Source: an uncultured Clostridiaceae bacterium | GTDB taxonomy: Bacteria; Bacillota; Clostridia; TANB77; CAG-508 | DNA: 46,427 nt | Assembly: GCA_949902805.1 (NCBI GenBank) | Contig: CATLDI010000007.1 | Location: 1-46,427, forward strand | Reading direction: 5' to 3' | Shown here: in pieces, positions 30,106-38,966 of the stretch | Layout of the letters: each line of letters begins with the position of its first letter | Numbering within the stretch: position 1 is the first letter of the stretch | Notes under the pieces: model-generated | Seen by the model: only the letters and a program-made list of their open reading frames with translations | The model's database searches: none | What the model was told of the DNA's origin: nothing | Translations under genes and position numbers: made by a program

Positions 30106-32076
30106 ATGCTAAAAAAATTATTAATTACGGAAAAGCCATCAGTAGCTATGCAGTTTAGTAAAGCACTTAAAATAAATGCTACTAGAAAAGATGGATATTT
30201 AGAATCAGATGAATGGATAATAACTTGGTGTGTTGGTCACTTAGTAACAATGTCATACCCTGAAAAGTATGATGAAAAGTTAAAATTTTGGAGGCTAGAC
30301 ACACTTCCTTTTGTGCCCACAGAATGGAAGTATGAAATTATACCAGCAGTTGAAAAACAATTTAACATAGTAAAAAGTCTTTTGCAAAGAGAAGATGTAA
30401 CTGAAATTTATAATGCAGGTGACTCTGGGCGTGAAGGAGAATACATACAAAGGCTTGTATTTATGATGGCAAAACCTAACCCAAATGCTAAAATAAAAAG
30501 AGTGTGGATAGATTCACAAACAGAAGAAGAAATACTAAGAGGAATAAAAGAGGCAAAGGCTTCCTCAGAATATGATAGTTTATCAGATTCAGCATATTTA
30601 AGAGCGAAAGAAGATTATTTAATTGGAATAAATTTTTCAAGATTACTTTCTATAATTTATGGAAGAAATATAGCAAAAAAAATAAATGAAGAAAGAGCTT
30701 CAATTTCGGTAGGGCGTGTAATGACATGTGTTTTAGGAATGGTTGTAATGCGTGAGAGAGAAATTAGAAATTTTGTGAAGACACCTTTTTATAAGATAGT
30801 AGGAGAATTTGGTGAAGAAGGAAAAAACTTTAAAGCAGAATGGAAAGTAACTGAAACTTCAAAAATGTTTGAAAGTCCAAAACTATATAATGAAACAGGC
30901 TTCAAAAAAGAAGCAGACGCAAAAGAATTTATAATATCACTAAAAGATAAAAAGGCAGTTATAGAAGAAATAAAGAAATCAAAACAAAAAGAAAATGCAC
31001 CATTATTATTTAACTTAGCAGAACTTCAAAATGAATGTAGTAAAAGGTTTAAAATAAAACCAGATGAAACATTAGAAATTATACAAAATTTATATGAGCA
31101 AAAACTAGTAACATACCCAAGAACAGATGCAAGAGTACTTTCAACAGCAGTTGCAAAAGAAATTAAGAAAAACTTAAATGGGTTAGCAAAAGGCTTTAAA
31201 GATGAGGAAGTGCAAGGTTATATAAATAAAATGGTAGAAGAAAAATATTCTACAAGTTTAGAAAAAACAAAATATGTAAATGACAGCAAAATAACAGACC
31301 ACTATGCAATAATCCCAACAGGCCAAGGTTTTGAAAATTATGAAAAAATAAAAGACTTACACAAACAAATATATAAGCTAATAGTAAAAAGATTTTTAGC
31401 AATATTTTATCCACCAGCAGAATATAACAAAATATCAGTAAGTATAGATGTAGATAAAGAAAAATTCTCAAGCAGTGGAAAAGTATGCACAAATTTAGGA
31501 TATTTAGAAATATTAAAACCAATAAAAAAAGAAAATGAAACAAGGAAATCCACAAACGAAGAAGAAAATGTGGATAATAGCAAGCAAGAAGGCAAAGAAC
31601 AAGAAAATAATTTAGATATTCTACTAAGTTTGAAAAAAGGTCAAGAAATAGGCATTCAAAATTACGAAACAAAAGAATCTGAAACAACTCCACCAACTAG
31701 GTACAATTCTGGTTCAATAATACTTGCAATGGAAAATGCAGGGAAGCTAATAGAAGATGAAGAGCTAAGAGAACAAATAAAAGGAGCAGGAATAGGAACA
31801 AGTGCAACAAGAGGAGAAATAATAAAGAAGCTAGAAAAAATAAACTATATAGCAATAAACGCAAAAACACAAATAGTAACTCCAACTATTAAAGGAGAAG
31901 CAATCTACGACGTAGTATATTCATCAATGCCAGACATGTTAAACCCAAAACTAACAGCAAGTTGGGAAAAAGGGCTTGAAATGGTAGCAAATAAAGAAAT
32001 AAAATCAGAAGAGTTTATGGGAAAATTAGAGAAGTATATAAATAGTAAGTTTGATAAATTAGTAGTGAAATATTAA
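30106..32076 (+). CDS. topB: DNA topoisomerase III-like type IA topoisomerase
   Basis: Decatenating single-strand topoisomerase, distinct from TopA. 656 residues from ATG 30106; the longer frame from 30046 starts in repeat DNA. Seen: Toprim domain with LLITEKPSVA at residues 4-13 and AGDSGREGE near 105-113; ARAKEDYLIGIN-like helix; SVGRVMT; catalytic Tyr in LVTYPRTDAR; and GIGTSATRGEIIKKL for the closing gate. It lacks the C-terminal zinc ribbons of TopA. Intact; its CGG triplets are out of frame. The gene symbol is by family resemblance. Confidence 0.85.
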   Translation: MLKKLLITEKPSVAMQFSKALKINATRKDGYLESDEWIITWCVGHLVTMSYPEKYDEKLKFWRLDTLPFVPTEWKYEIIPAVEKQFNIVKSLLQREDVTEIYNAGDSGREGEYIQRLVFMMAKPNPNAKIKRVWIDSQTEEEILRGIKEAKASSEYDSLSDSAYLRAKEDYLIGINFSRLLSIIYGRNIAKKINEERASISVGRVMTCVLGMVVMREREIRNFVKTPFYKIVGEFGEEGKNFKAEWKVTETSKMFESPKLYNETGFKKEADAKEFIISLKDKKAVIEEIKKSKQKENAPLLFNLAELQNECSKRFKIKPDETLEIIQNLYEQKLVTYPRTDARVLSTAVAKEIKKNLNGLAKGFKDEEVQGYINKMVEEKYSTSLEKTKYVNDSKITDHYAIIPTGQGFENYEKIKDLHKQIYKLIVKRFLAIFYPPAEYNKISVSIDVDKEKFSSSGKVCTNLGYLEILKPIKKENETRKSTNEEENVDNSKQEGKEQENNLDILLSLKKGQEIGIQNYETKESETTPPTRYNSGSIILAMENAGKLIEDEELREQIKGAGIGTSATRGEIIKKLEKINYIAINAKTQIVTPTIKGEAIYDVVYSSMPDMLNPKLTASWEKGLEMVANKEIKSEEFMGKLEKYINSKFDKLVVKY

Positions 32077-32080
32077 TTAT

Positions 32081-32122
32081 GGGAAAGATTTGGGACGCGT
32101 CTAAAACTTTCCAAATCTTTCT
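32081..32122. repeat. Half-size family A element
   Basis: GAAAGATTTGGGACGCGTC and CCAAATCTTTC form a shortened version of the family A palindrome, directly after the topB stop codon. Confidence 0.6.
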
Positions 32123-32140
32123 AAAGCTAATAGTAAAAAT

Positions 32141-32180
32141 ATAGTGTATCAAAAGCATATTCTTTTGATACACTATATTT
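32141..32180. terminator. Bidirectional terminator between topB and the opposing small gene
   Basis: Perfect 15-bp stem (32141-32155 with 32162-32176) around a 6-base loop, flanked by A-rich and T-rich tracts. Confidence 0.8.
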
Positions 32181-32378
32181 TTATTTTACATCTAATAAAT
32201 TAACCCATTTTGTTAAATCAGCAAAATAGCCTTTAACACGTGTCATAGAATTAATAAAATTATCACCTGCATCAGTACAATATGGATAACGACCCAAAAT
32301 TTCTTCTATTGCTTTACAGTGACTTTTTAATGCTCCTAAATCTTCAGCAGAAACACGTACTTCGTATTTTTCGTACAT
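32181..32378 (-). CDS. Small uncharacterised protein
   Basis: 65 residues from ATG 32378, chosen because AAGGAGG sits 7-8 bases upstream; a longer frame starting at 32405 would begin before this site. The sequence (MYEKYEVRVSAEDLGALKSH...) looks soluble and helical with no membrane segment or zinc motif. Family unknown. It has its own ribosome site and shares a terminator with topB, so it is probably real. Confidence 0.55.
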   Translation of the reverse strand: MYEKYEVRVSAEDLGALKSHCKAIEEILGRYPYCTDAGDNFINSMTRVKGYFADLTKWVNLLDVK

Positions 32379-32666
32379 AATAATCCTCCTTTTGTCAATT
32401 GACATGATTATAAGGTTAATAAGTTACTATATATTTTTTATGAATAGAATATAACATATTTATGTAATATTTACAAGCTTTTTATATCAAAAGATGGTAG
32501 AAATTATGAAAACCTAAAAATTTTGCATATAAAATAAAGAATATAAATTATTGAATAAATTAAACATTGAGTATATAATAAAAAAGAATAATAAATACAA
32601 ATACATTCATAAATAAATTGTAATGTATTCAATGATAAATAATTTTAAGATAAAAGGAGGGTCTAT

Positions 32667-33287
32667 ATGCAAAAACAAGTAAATGAAATGAATTATGAAG
32701 AAAAGGAAGAACTACTAAAACAAATAATACAAGATTTAAAAGAGACTTTATCAGAAAATAGATATTTGCATTGTATATCAACAATGAAAAAAGCAAGACA
32801 AATGGCACAAAAATACAATCAAGATGAGCAAATAGTAATGCTAACAGCAGTAGCACATGATATAGCAAAAGAAATGTCAAATGAAGAGATGATAAAGTAT
32901 GCAGGAGAAAATAATATAAAATTAGATGAAGTAGATAAAATGGCAACTATGGTACTTCATGGAAAAATAGGAGCAGATATGGTAGCTAAAAAATATGGCT
33001 TTACCAAAGAAATGCAAGATGCTATATACTACCATTCTACTGGAAGAGTTAATATGACTATGCTAGACAAAATTGTTTTCTTAGCAGATAAGTCAGAAAA
33101 TAGAAGGCAAGGAAAAGACGCAGATAAATTAAGAAATATAATAGAAAAAGAAGGAATAGACGAAGCAATTCTTTGGGATATTGACTATTATACTATTCCG
33201 AGAACAATAGAAAAGAAAAAAGTAATTCATATAGAATCTATTAATGCTAGAAATGATATTACAATGAAGTTAAAAATGGAGGTATAA
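32667..33287 (+). CDS. yqeK: HD-domain hydrolase, YqeK-like (Ap4A hydrolase type)
   Basis: 206 residues; ATG after AAAGGAGGG. HD-fold metal site: His in YLHCISTMKKA, HD pair in AHDIAK, His in VLHGKIGA, His in YHSTG and Asp in FLADKSE. The YqeK family splits Ap4A symmetrically to ADP, a stress nucleotide. In Bacillus yqeK lies next to nadD and rsfS; here it is followed one base after its stop codon by a patatin-like gene, forming a two-gene operon. No CGG codon. Confidence 0.82.
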   Translation: MQKQVNEMNYEEKEELLKQIIQDLKETLSENRYLHCISTMKKARQMAQKYNQDEQIVMLTAVAHDIAKEMSNEEMIKYAGENNIKLDEVDKMATMVLHGKIGADMVAKKYGFTKEMQDAIYYHSTGRVNMTMLDKIVFLADKSENRRQGKDADKLRNIIEKEGIDEAILWDIDYYTIPRTIEKKKVIHIESINARNDITMKLKMEV

Positions 33288-33288
33288 A

Positions 33289-34126
33289 ATGAAATTAGGT
33301 TTAGCATTAGCAGGTGGAGGAGTAAAAGGTGCTGCACATATTGGAGTTATTAAAGCATTAGAAGAAAATGGAGTAAAAATAGATGCTATAGGAGGCACAA
33401 GTATTGGAAGTATAGTTACAGTTTTATATGCAATGGGGTATTCTACAGAAAAAATGCTTGAAATATTTAAGTTTTTCTCAAAAGAAATAATGAAAACAGA
33501 TGCTAAGCATTTTGCAGGAAATTTAAAAACGTCAAAAAGGCTATTAGGCTATGGAATTTTATCTGGAGAAAATACAGAAATAGCAGTAAGGGAATGTGCA
33601 AAAGAAAAAGGAATAAAAAACTTAAAAGATATTAAACTTCCAATAGTAATTCCAACTGTTGATATAGTAAAAAGCAAAAAATATGTATTTACAAATAATA
33701 AGCTAGAAGGAGATTATTACATAAATGAAGCACAAATAGCAAAAGCAGTAAGAGCAAGCTCAAGTTATCCACGGAGTATTTGCGCCTTGTGAATATTTAG
33801 GCCATAAATTTGTAGATGGAGGAATATTAGATAATGTACCAGCAGGAGAGGTACGAAAATTAGGAGTAGATAAAGTACTAACAATAAAATTCTCAGCAGG
33901 ACTAGACTATGAACCTAAAAATATATATGAAGTAGCATTTAAGTCAATAGATATTCTATTTGAGGGCAGATCGGAAGAAGCGATAAGAGAAAGTGACTAT
34001 GTAATAGACTTGGACTTATCAGAGGCAAGTGTATTTAATACAAAGAAAATAGATTATTGCTACAAGGTAGGATATATTACAGCACTTACTAAGATAAAAG
34101 AAATTAAGAAAATGCTAGAAAAATAG
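33289..34126 (+). CDS. Patatin-like phospholipase (RssA type), with +1 recoding at CGG
   Basis: Serine-Asp dyad lipid acyl hydrolase. 278 residues when the C at 33772 is skipped. Seen: oxyanion GGGVKG near residues 9-14, nucleophile GTSIGS (GxSxG) near 38-43 and, only after the shift, the catalytic DGG in VDGGILDNVP. The recoded Gly lies in SSYPGVFAP, where a P-G pair is typical for the family. Without the shift the frame ends after 167 residues and has no catalytic Asp. Overlapping operon with yqeK, ATG after GGAGG. Confidence 0.88.
33772..33775 (+). other. In-frame CGG recoding site in patatin gene (CGGA)
   Basis: Codon 162; previous codon CCA. The shift restores YPGVFAP and the downstream catalytic half. 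Confidence 0.88.
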
Positions 34127-34135
34127 TGACAATGC

Positions 34136-34254
34136 AGGAATAATGAGGGACAATGGGACGGGGTTTTTGTCCTTAGGGGTACAAGAAAAAATAATTTTTA
34201 TCATCTTAAAACCCTAAGGACAAAAACCCCGTCCCATTGTCCCTCATTATTCCT
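34136..34254. repeat. 43-bp perfect inverted repeat (family E)
   Basis: Arms 34136-34178 and 34212-34254 match exactly as reverse complements, around a 33-base loop. Core GGGACAATGGGACGGGG. Lies between the patatin gene and murA. No target duplication was recognised. Confidence 0.9.
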
Positions 34255-34348
34255 ATTTTTCACTCTTTTTATTAGTTGAACATAAAATATACAAAACTAT
34301 CAAAAACACTAAAAATAGATATATATTAAAATAGAAAGGGTGAAAAGA

Positions 34349-35597
34349 ATGCGGGAGCTACATAATAGAAGGAGGAAGAAGGCTAGAAGGAACTGTATCT
34401 ATTTCAGGGTCTAAAAATGCATCTCTTCCTATTATTGCTGGAAGTATATTAAGTGGAAAAGTAACAAGGCTATACAATGTACCAAATATTCACGACACAC
34501 AAATAACTTTAAAAATTTTACAGCTTTTAGGTTGCAAAGTAAAGAAGAGTAATGGTAAAATAGAAATTAACTCAAAACAAATGAATAAAACAGAAATACC
34601 AGAAGATTTAATGAGACAAATGCGTTCAACAGTAATAATGGCAGGAGCAATAATAGGAAGGTTTAAAGAAGCAACATTCACATATCCAGGTGGATGTGAA
34701 ATAGGAGCAAGACCAATTGATCTACATTTAAAAGCTTTTAAAAAATTAGGAATAAATATTGAAGAAAACTCTGGATTTATTAGGTGTACTTGTGATAAAA
34801 TAACAGGGGCAGATATAAACTTAGATTTTCCAAGTGTAGGTGCAACTGAAAACATTATACTTGCAACTGTACTGGCAGAAGGTGTTACAACAATTTCAAA
34901 CGCAGCAATGGAACCAGAAATAGAAGATTTAGCAAAATTCTTAAACAAAATGGGAGCAAAAATTCAAGGAGCTGGTACAAACTTTATAAAAATAATAGGA
35001 GTAAAAAGCCTAAGAGATGTAGGTTATAAAATAATGCCAGACAGAATAGAAACAGGAACATTCCTATGTATAGCAGGTGCAACTAATGGTAAAATAGAAA
35101 TAATAAACACTAATTCAGAACATGTAACACCAATAATTCATAAATTACAAGAATGTGGGTGTGAATTAGAAATAGAAAAGAATAGGGTAAAAATAGATGC
35201 ACGAAAAAAACTAAAAGCAGTAGATATAAAAACACTTCCTTATCCAGGCTTCCCAACAGATATGCAATCTGTATTTGGAAGCATGCTTACAACAGCAAAA
35301 GGAACATCAATAATTGTAGAAAATATATTTGAAAATAGGTACAAATATATAAATGAATTACAAAGAATGGGAGCAAAAATAACAATAGAAGGAAAAACAG
35401 CAATAATAAAAGGAGTAAGAAGATTAAATGGAGCAGTAGTAAGTAGTTCGGATTTAAGAGGAGGAGCAGCCTTAGTTACAGCAGCACTAGGAGCTAAAGG
35501 AAAAACAACAGTAGAAAATATAGAATATATATTAAGAGGATATGAAAAATTAGACTCTAAACTTCAAGAATTAGGAGCAAATATAAAAATAATCTAA
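34349..35597 (+). CDS. murA: UDP-N-acetylglucosamine 1-carboxyvinyltransferase, with +1 recoding at codon 2
   Basis: First committed enzyme of peptidoglycan precursor synthesis, transferring enolpyruvate from PEP. 415 residues if the C at 34352 is skipped. The start is ATG 34349 behind AAAGGG; codon 2 is CGG. Shifted: M-GSYIIEGGRRLEG...SGSKNASLP, carrying the PEP/substrate Lys and Asn near the N-terminus. The active-site loop is PGGCEIGARP with the catalytic Cys. In the correct frame a stop (34341) lies just upstream, and no ATG, GTG or TTG was found between it and the SGSKNA motif, so no simple in-frame start explains the gene. Heads the division cluster. Confidence 0.9.
34352..34355 (+). 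other. In-frame CGG recoding site at codon 2 of murA (CGGG)
   Basis: Directly after the start ATG, so the initiator tRNA would be in the P site. The shift reads GGG (Gly) and opens the whole MurA frame. Confidence 0.83.
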
Positions 35598-35613
35598 AGA
35601 AGAAGGTGAAAAA

Positions 35614-36675
35614 GTGGTGAAAAAGGCAAACGGGCAGAAATTAAACTTATATAACTTTAATGCAGAAGATGAAAGAAGTAAAAAAATAGAAAAGAAGAAA
35701 CGCACTAAATCAAAAAAGAAAACGAATAATACAAAGACTAATAAAAACGAAAAAGATCAACTATTTGATTTTAACAATGAAATAGTAATAGGAATTCAAA
35801 AACTAGAAGAACCAAAAAAGAATGTTAAAAATAAAGGAAATATTGAAAAGAAAAAACCTAACAAAAAAACTAATAATAAAAAAAGAAATACAAAAAATAA
35901 AAAGCCTATTTCAAAAAAAGAAGAGCAAATAAGAAAACAAAAAAGAATAAAAAGCTTTAGAGTTATGAAATATACATCTGTATCAATATTGGTAATAGTT
36001 GCAATAATTGCTACGATGACTTCACCACTTTTCAATATAAAGCAAATAACAGTAGAAGGAAATGAAAAAATAACAACTGATGAAATAATAAGTCTATCAC
36101 AAATTAATATAGAAGAAAATACATACAAAACAAACATGAAAAAAGCAAAAGAAAAAATATTAGAAAACCCTTATATAGATAATGTAGAAATAAAAAGAAA
36201 ATTACCATCAAATGTATTAATAACAGTACAAGAAAGAAAAGCTACATTTATGATAGAATATGGTGGTGGATATACATATATCAATAATCAAGGCTACATT
36301 CTAGAAGTTTCATCAGAAAAATTAGAAATTCCAATAATACAAGGTTCCGAAACAGTAGTAGAAGAACTAAAACCAGGAAATAGATTAGAAAATAATGATT
36401 TAGCTAAAATGTCAACAGTTATAAAAATAATAGAAATAGCTGAAAGTAATGACATGTCAAATCTAATTAGCAGAATAGATATAGAAAATAGCCAAAATTA
36501 TAAAATTATTTTTGAAAGTGAACAAAAAGTAGCATATTTAGGAGACGAAACAGACTTAAACACCAAAATACTAAGTATAAAGTCAATAATAGAAAGAGAA
36601 AAAGGAACAGCAGGAGAAATTTTTGTAAATGTGGACTTAAAAAATAATTATCCAACATTTAGGCAAAGTGTATAA
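35614..36675 (+). CDS. ftsQ: Cell-division protein FtsQ/DivIB
   Basis: Bitopic divisome protein linking early and late division proteins. 353 residues, GTG start after GAAGGTG. A very lysine-rich cytoplasmic tail (1-118), one membrane helix at about 119-137, a POTRA domain starting NIKQITVEGNEKITTDEI (141-) and the FtsQ beta domain to the end. The tail is longer than in most DivIB proteins. It follows murA by 16 bases, as expected for a dcw-type cluster. No in-frame CGG. Confidence 0.88.
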   Translation: MVKKANGQKLNLYNFNAEDERSKKIEKKKRTKSKKKTNNTKTNKNEKDQLFDFNNEIVIGIQKLEEPKKNVKNKGNIEKKKPNKKTNNKKRNTKNKKPISKKEEQIRKQKRIKSFRVMKYTSVSILVIVAIIATMTSPLFNIKQITVEGNEKITTDEIISLSQINIEENTYKTNMKKAKEKILENPYIDNVEIKRKLPSNVLITVQERKATFMIEYGGGYTYINNQGYILEVSSEKLEIPIIQGSETVVEELKPGNRLENNDLAKMSTVIKIIEIAESNDMSNLISRIDIENSQNYKIIFESEQKVAYLGDETDLNTKILSIKSIIEREKGTAGEIFVNVDLKNNYPTFRQSV

Positions 36676-36689
36676 AGGAAGTGAAATAA

Positions 36690-37412
36690 ATGAATAAAAA
36701 TAAAATTGCTATAGTATTAGGAATAGTATGTACAATACTAACAATTGCAATTGTAATTCAAATAAATACAATAAAAAGGACAAGCTCTACAGTATCAGGA
36801 AGCTCAAGCGAGCTAAAAGATGAAGTACTAAAATGGAAAGAAAAATATGATAATGCAGCTATAAACCTAGAAAATGCTAAGGAAGAACTCTCAAATATTA
36901 GAGAGTCATCATCAAAAAATGATGAAACAGCATCTGCGAAAGAAAGGGAAATTACATTAAACAATAATTTATTAGGATTTACTAACCTAGAAGGAAAAGG
37001 AATAGAACTTACAGTAAAAGATGACCCGAATGCAAAAAGTGAAAATATAGCTCCATATGATGATATTTCATTACATATTGTACATGATGGAGATTTAAGA
37101 AGTATAGTAAATGAATTAAAAAATGCAGGAGCAGAAGCAATTAGCATTAATGAACAAAGAATAGTAACTACAACAGCAATTACATGCATAGGAAATGTAA
37201 TAAAAATAAATGATGAAAAAGTAAGCTCACCATTTATAATAAAAGCAATAGGATTTCCAGAAAGCCTAGAAAGTGCCTTGAATAGAGGTGGAGGATACTT
37301 AGAAAGGCTAAATGAAGCAGGAATAGAAACTACTATAAAGAAATTAAACAAAGTTCAAATTACCAAATATAATGGAGTTATTAACTCTAAATATATGAAA
37401 AATATTCAATAA
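36690..37412 (+). CDS. DUF881 family protein (YlxW-like), first copy
   Basis: 240 residues; ATG after AAGGAAGTGA. N-terminal membrane helix (about 6-24), a coiled coil (about 35-75), then the DUF881 domain with LHIVHDGDLRSIVNELKNAGAEAISINEQRI. Such genes lie between ftsQ and ftsA in Firmicutes (ylxW in Bacillus); their role in division is unclear. A paralogue follows directly. Confidence 0.82.
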   Translation: MNKNKIAIVLGIVCTILTIAIVIQINTIKRTSSTVSGSSSELKDEVLKWKEKYDNAAINLENAKEELSNIRESSSKNDETASAKEREITLNNNLLGFTNLEGKGIELTVKDDPNAKSENIAPYDDISLHIVHDGDLRSIVNELKNAGAEAISINEQRIVTTTAITCIGNVIKINDEKVSSPFIIKAIGFPESLESALNRGGGYLERLNEAGIETTIKKLNKVQITKYNGVINSKYMKNIQ

Positions 37413-37445
37413 CATATAATGAAACTGAATGAGGAGATGAAGAAA

Positions 37446-38159
37446 GTGAAAAGAGATAAAATAACTATTACTATAGTAATAGGTTTAGTTTGTACAATAC
37501 TTGTTGCAGTAATGCTTGCCCAATTTAGAACTATAGAAGAAACAGACATAATTGGAATTGAAACATCAAGAGAAGAAGAACTAAGAACTATGATAGCAAG
37601 CTGGAAAACTAGATATGAAGAAACAGAAGAACAATTACAAGAAACAGACCAAAAAATAAATGAATATAAAGATAAAGCCATATCAAATGATGAAACAAAA
37701 GCACTTCTAGAAGAAGAACTAAATAAAACTAACATGCTTGTAGGAAAAACAAATGTAACAGGCGAAGGAGTAATTATAACTTTAACAAATAATGAATATT
37801 CAGAAATAGAATATACAGATTTAATAGCTTTAGTAAATGAACTAAAATTAGCAGGGGCAGAAGCTATATCAATTAATGATAATAGAATTATTAACATGAC
37901 AGATATTGTAAATGTTAATAGTAGCACAATATTAGTGAATGAAGAAAGAATAATTTCTCCATATGTAGTAAAAGCAATAGGAAACCAAAAATATTTATCT
38001 AGCGCACTTAGCCTAAAAAATAGTGGTTATATAGATAAATATACAAGCTGGGGAAAAACAATTAGTATGGAAGAAGGAAAAAATATAAAAATATATGCAT
38101 ATAACCAAGAAGGCAAAAAAGGGAGTATGGAATTTAAATATGCAAAGGAGGTAGAATAA
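37446..38159 (+). CDS. DUF881 family protein (YlxW-like), second copy
   Basis: 237 residues from GTG 37446, chosen because GAGGAG lies 9 bases before it; in-frame ATGs at 37419 and 37437 have no well-placed site. Same plan as the upstream paralogue: membrane helix near the N-terminus, coiled coil, and the DUF881 segment LIALVNELKLAGAEAISINDNRI. Its TAA stop overlaps the ATG of the next gene by one base, so the two are translationally coupled. Confidence 0.8.
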   Translation: MKRDKITITIVIGLVCTILVAVMLAQFRTIEETDIIGIETSREEELRTMIASWKTRYEETEEQLQETDQKINEYKDKAISNDETKALLEEELNKTNMLVGKTNVTGEGVIITLTNNEYSEIEYTDLIALVNELKLAGAEAISINDNRIINMTDIVNVNSSTILVNEERIISPYVVKAIGNQKYLSSALSLKNSGYIDKYTSWGKTISMEEGKNIKIYAYNQEGKKGSMEFKYAKEVE

Positions 38160-38554
38160 TGATTTTCATATCTATTATAATAGGATGTATATTAGGAGCA
38201 TTAATAGGAATTAACATACCAACAATTCCATATACATACACAAAATATTTAGCAATTGCCATAATTGCAGCACTAGATTCTGTATTTGGTGGAATTACAT
38301 CAACACTAAAGAAAAACTTTGACATGAAAATATTCATTTCAGGATTTTTCGTAAATGCAATTTTAGCTATGTTACTTACATACCTAGGCGAAAAACTAAA
38401 CGTAGACATATACTTAGCAGCTGTTGTTGTATTTGTAGGAAGAATGTTTAATAATTTAGGAACAATTCGTAGACATTATGTAGAAAAAATAACAACAAGA
38501 AAAATAATAGCAAAAGCAGAAGCAACAATAAAACAAGCAAATGAACAAAAATAG
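38159..38554 (+). CDS. sbp: Small basic protein Sbp (DUF1290)
   Basis: 131 residues, integral membrane protein with three hydrophobic helices (about 2-20, 28-47, 55-78). The IGINIPTIPYTYTKYLAIAIIAALDSVFGG segment is characteristic of DUF1290. In Bacillus sbp lies just before ftsA as here. Its start overlaps the stop codon of the DUF881 gene. Function unknown. Confidence 0.85.
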   Translation: MIFISIIIGCILGALIGINIPTIPYTYTKYLAIAIIAALDSVFGGITSTLKKNFDMKIFISGFFVNAILAMLLTYLGEKLNVDIYLAAVVVFVGRMFNNLGTIRRHYVEKITTRKIIAKAEATIKQANEQK

Positions 38555-38561
38555 AAAATAA

Positions 38562-38610
38562 TTGTAGGAGTCACTGCCTTAGGCGACTCGCACTTCGAAG
38601 AAATGGCTAA
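38562..38610. repeat. Family C-type repeat fragment after sbp
   Basis: TTGTAGGAGTCACTGCCTTA...ACTTCGAAGAAAT resembles the repeat at 41714-41760. Confidence 0.45.
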
Positions 38611-38620
38611 AATAAAATAA

Positions 38621-38745
38621 GCCACCTTATGCAGTTATATATATTAAAATAAAAATTGAACCCTCAAGACAAGGAAAATTCAATTGCCTTAGAAGGGTTG
38701 TCGGGATTCAATTTTGATTTTAATATATATAAACACATAAGGTTA
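38621..38745. repeat. 125-bp hairpin element (family F), copy 1
   Basis: Outer arms ACCTTATG and CATAAGGT, then TATATATTAAAATAAAAATT / AATTTTGATTTTAATATATA, then GAACCCT / AGGGTT. Copy 2 lies at 43473-43598. Covers most of the gap 38555-38890. It could be a MITE or a structured RNA. Confidence 0.8.
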
Positions 38746-38896
38746 ATCTACGAATTGTTATTTAGCATTTTTTTATAATATAGTGGAGAATATAAAAAAC
38801 TCAATAGAAAAAGTTATATTAATTTACATAAGAAAACAAAATGAAACAGCATTACAAAAATATTACAAAAATATTACAAAAATATAACATTTTCTA

Positions 38897-38925
38897 TTGA
38901 CTTTTTTTGTGAAATATAATATTCT
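38897..38925 (+). promoter_or_regulatory. Sigma-A promoter for ftsA-ftsZ
   Basis: TTGACT, 17-base spacer, TATTCT; 42 bases before the ftsA start. Short tandem copies of ATTACAAAAAT lie just upstream (about 38852-38885). Confidence 0.6.
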
Positions 38926-38966
38926 ATGTAATAAATAAAAACATAAATAAAGATGGGGGAATTACT

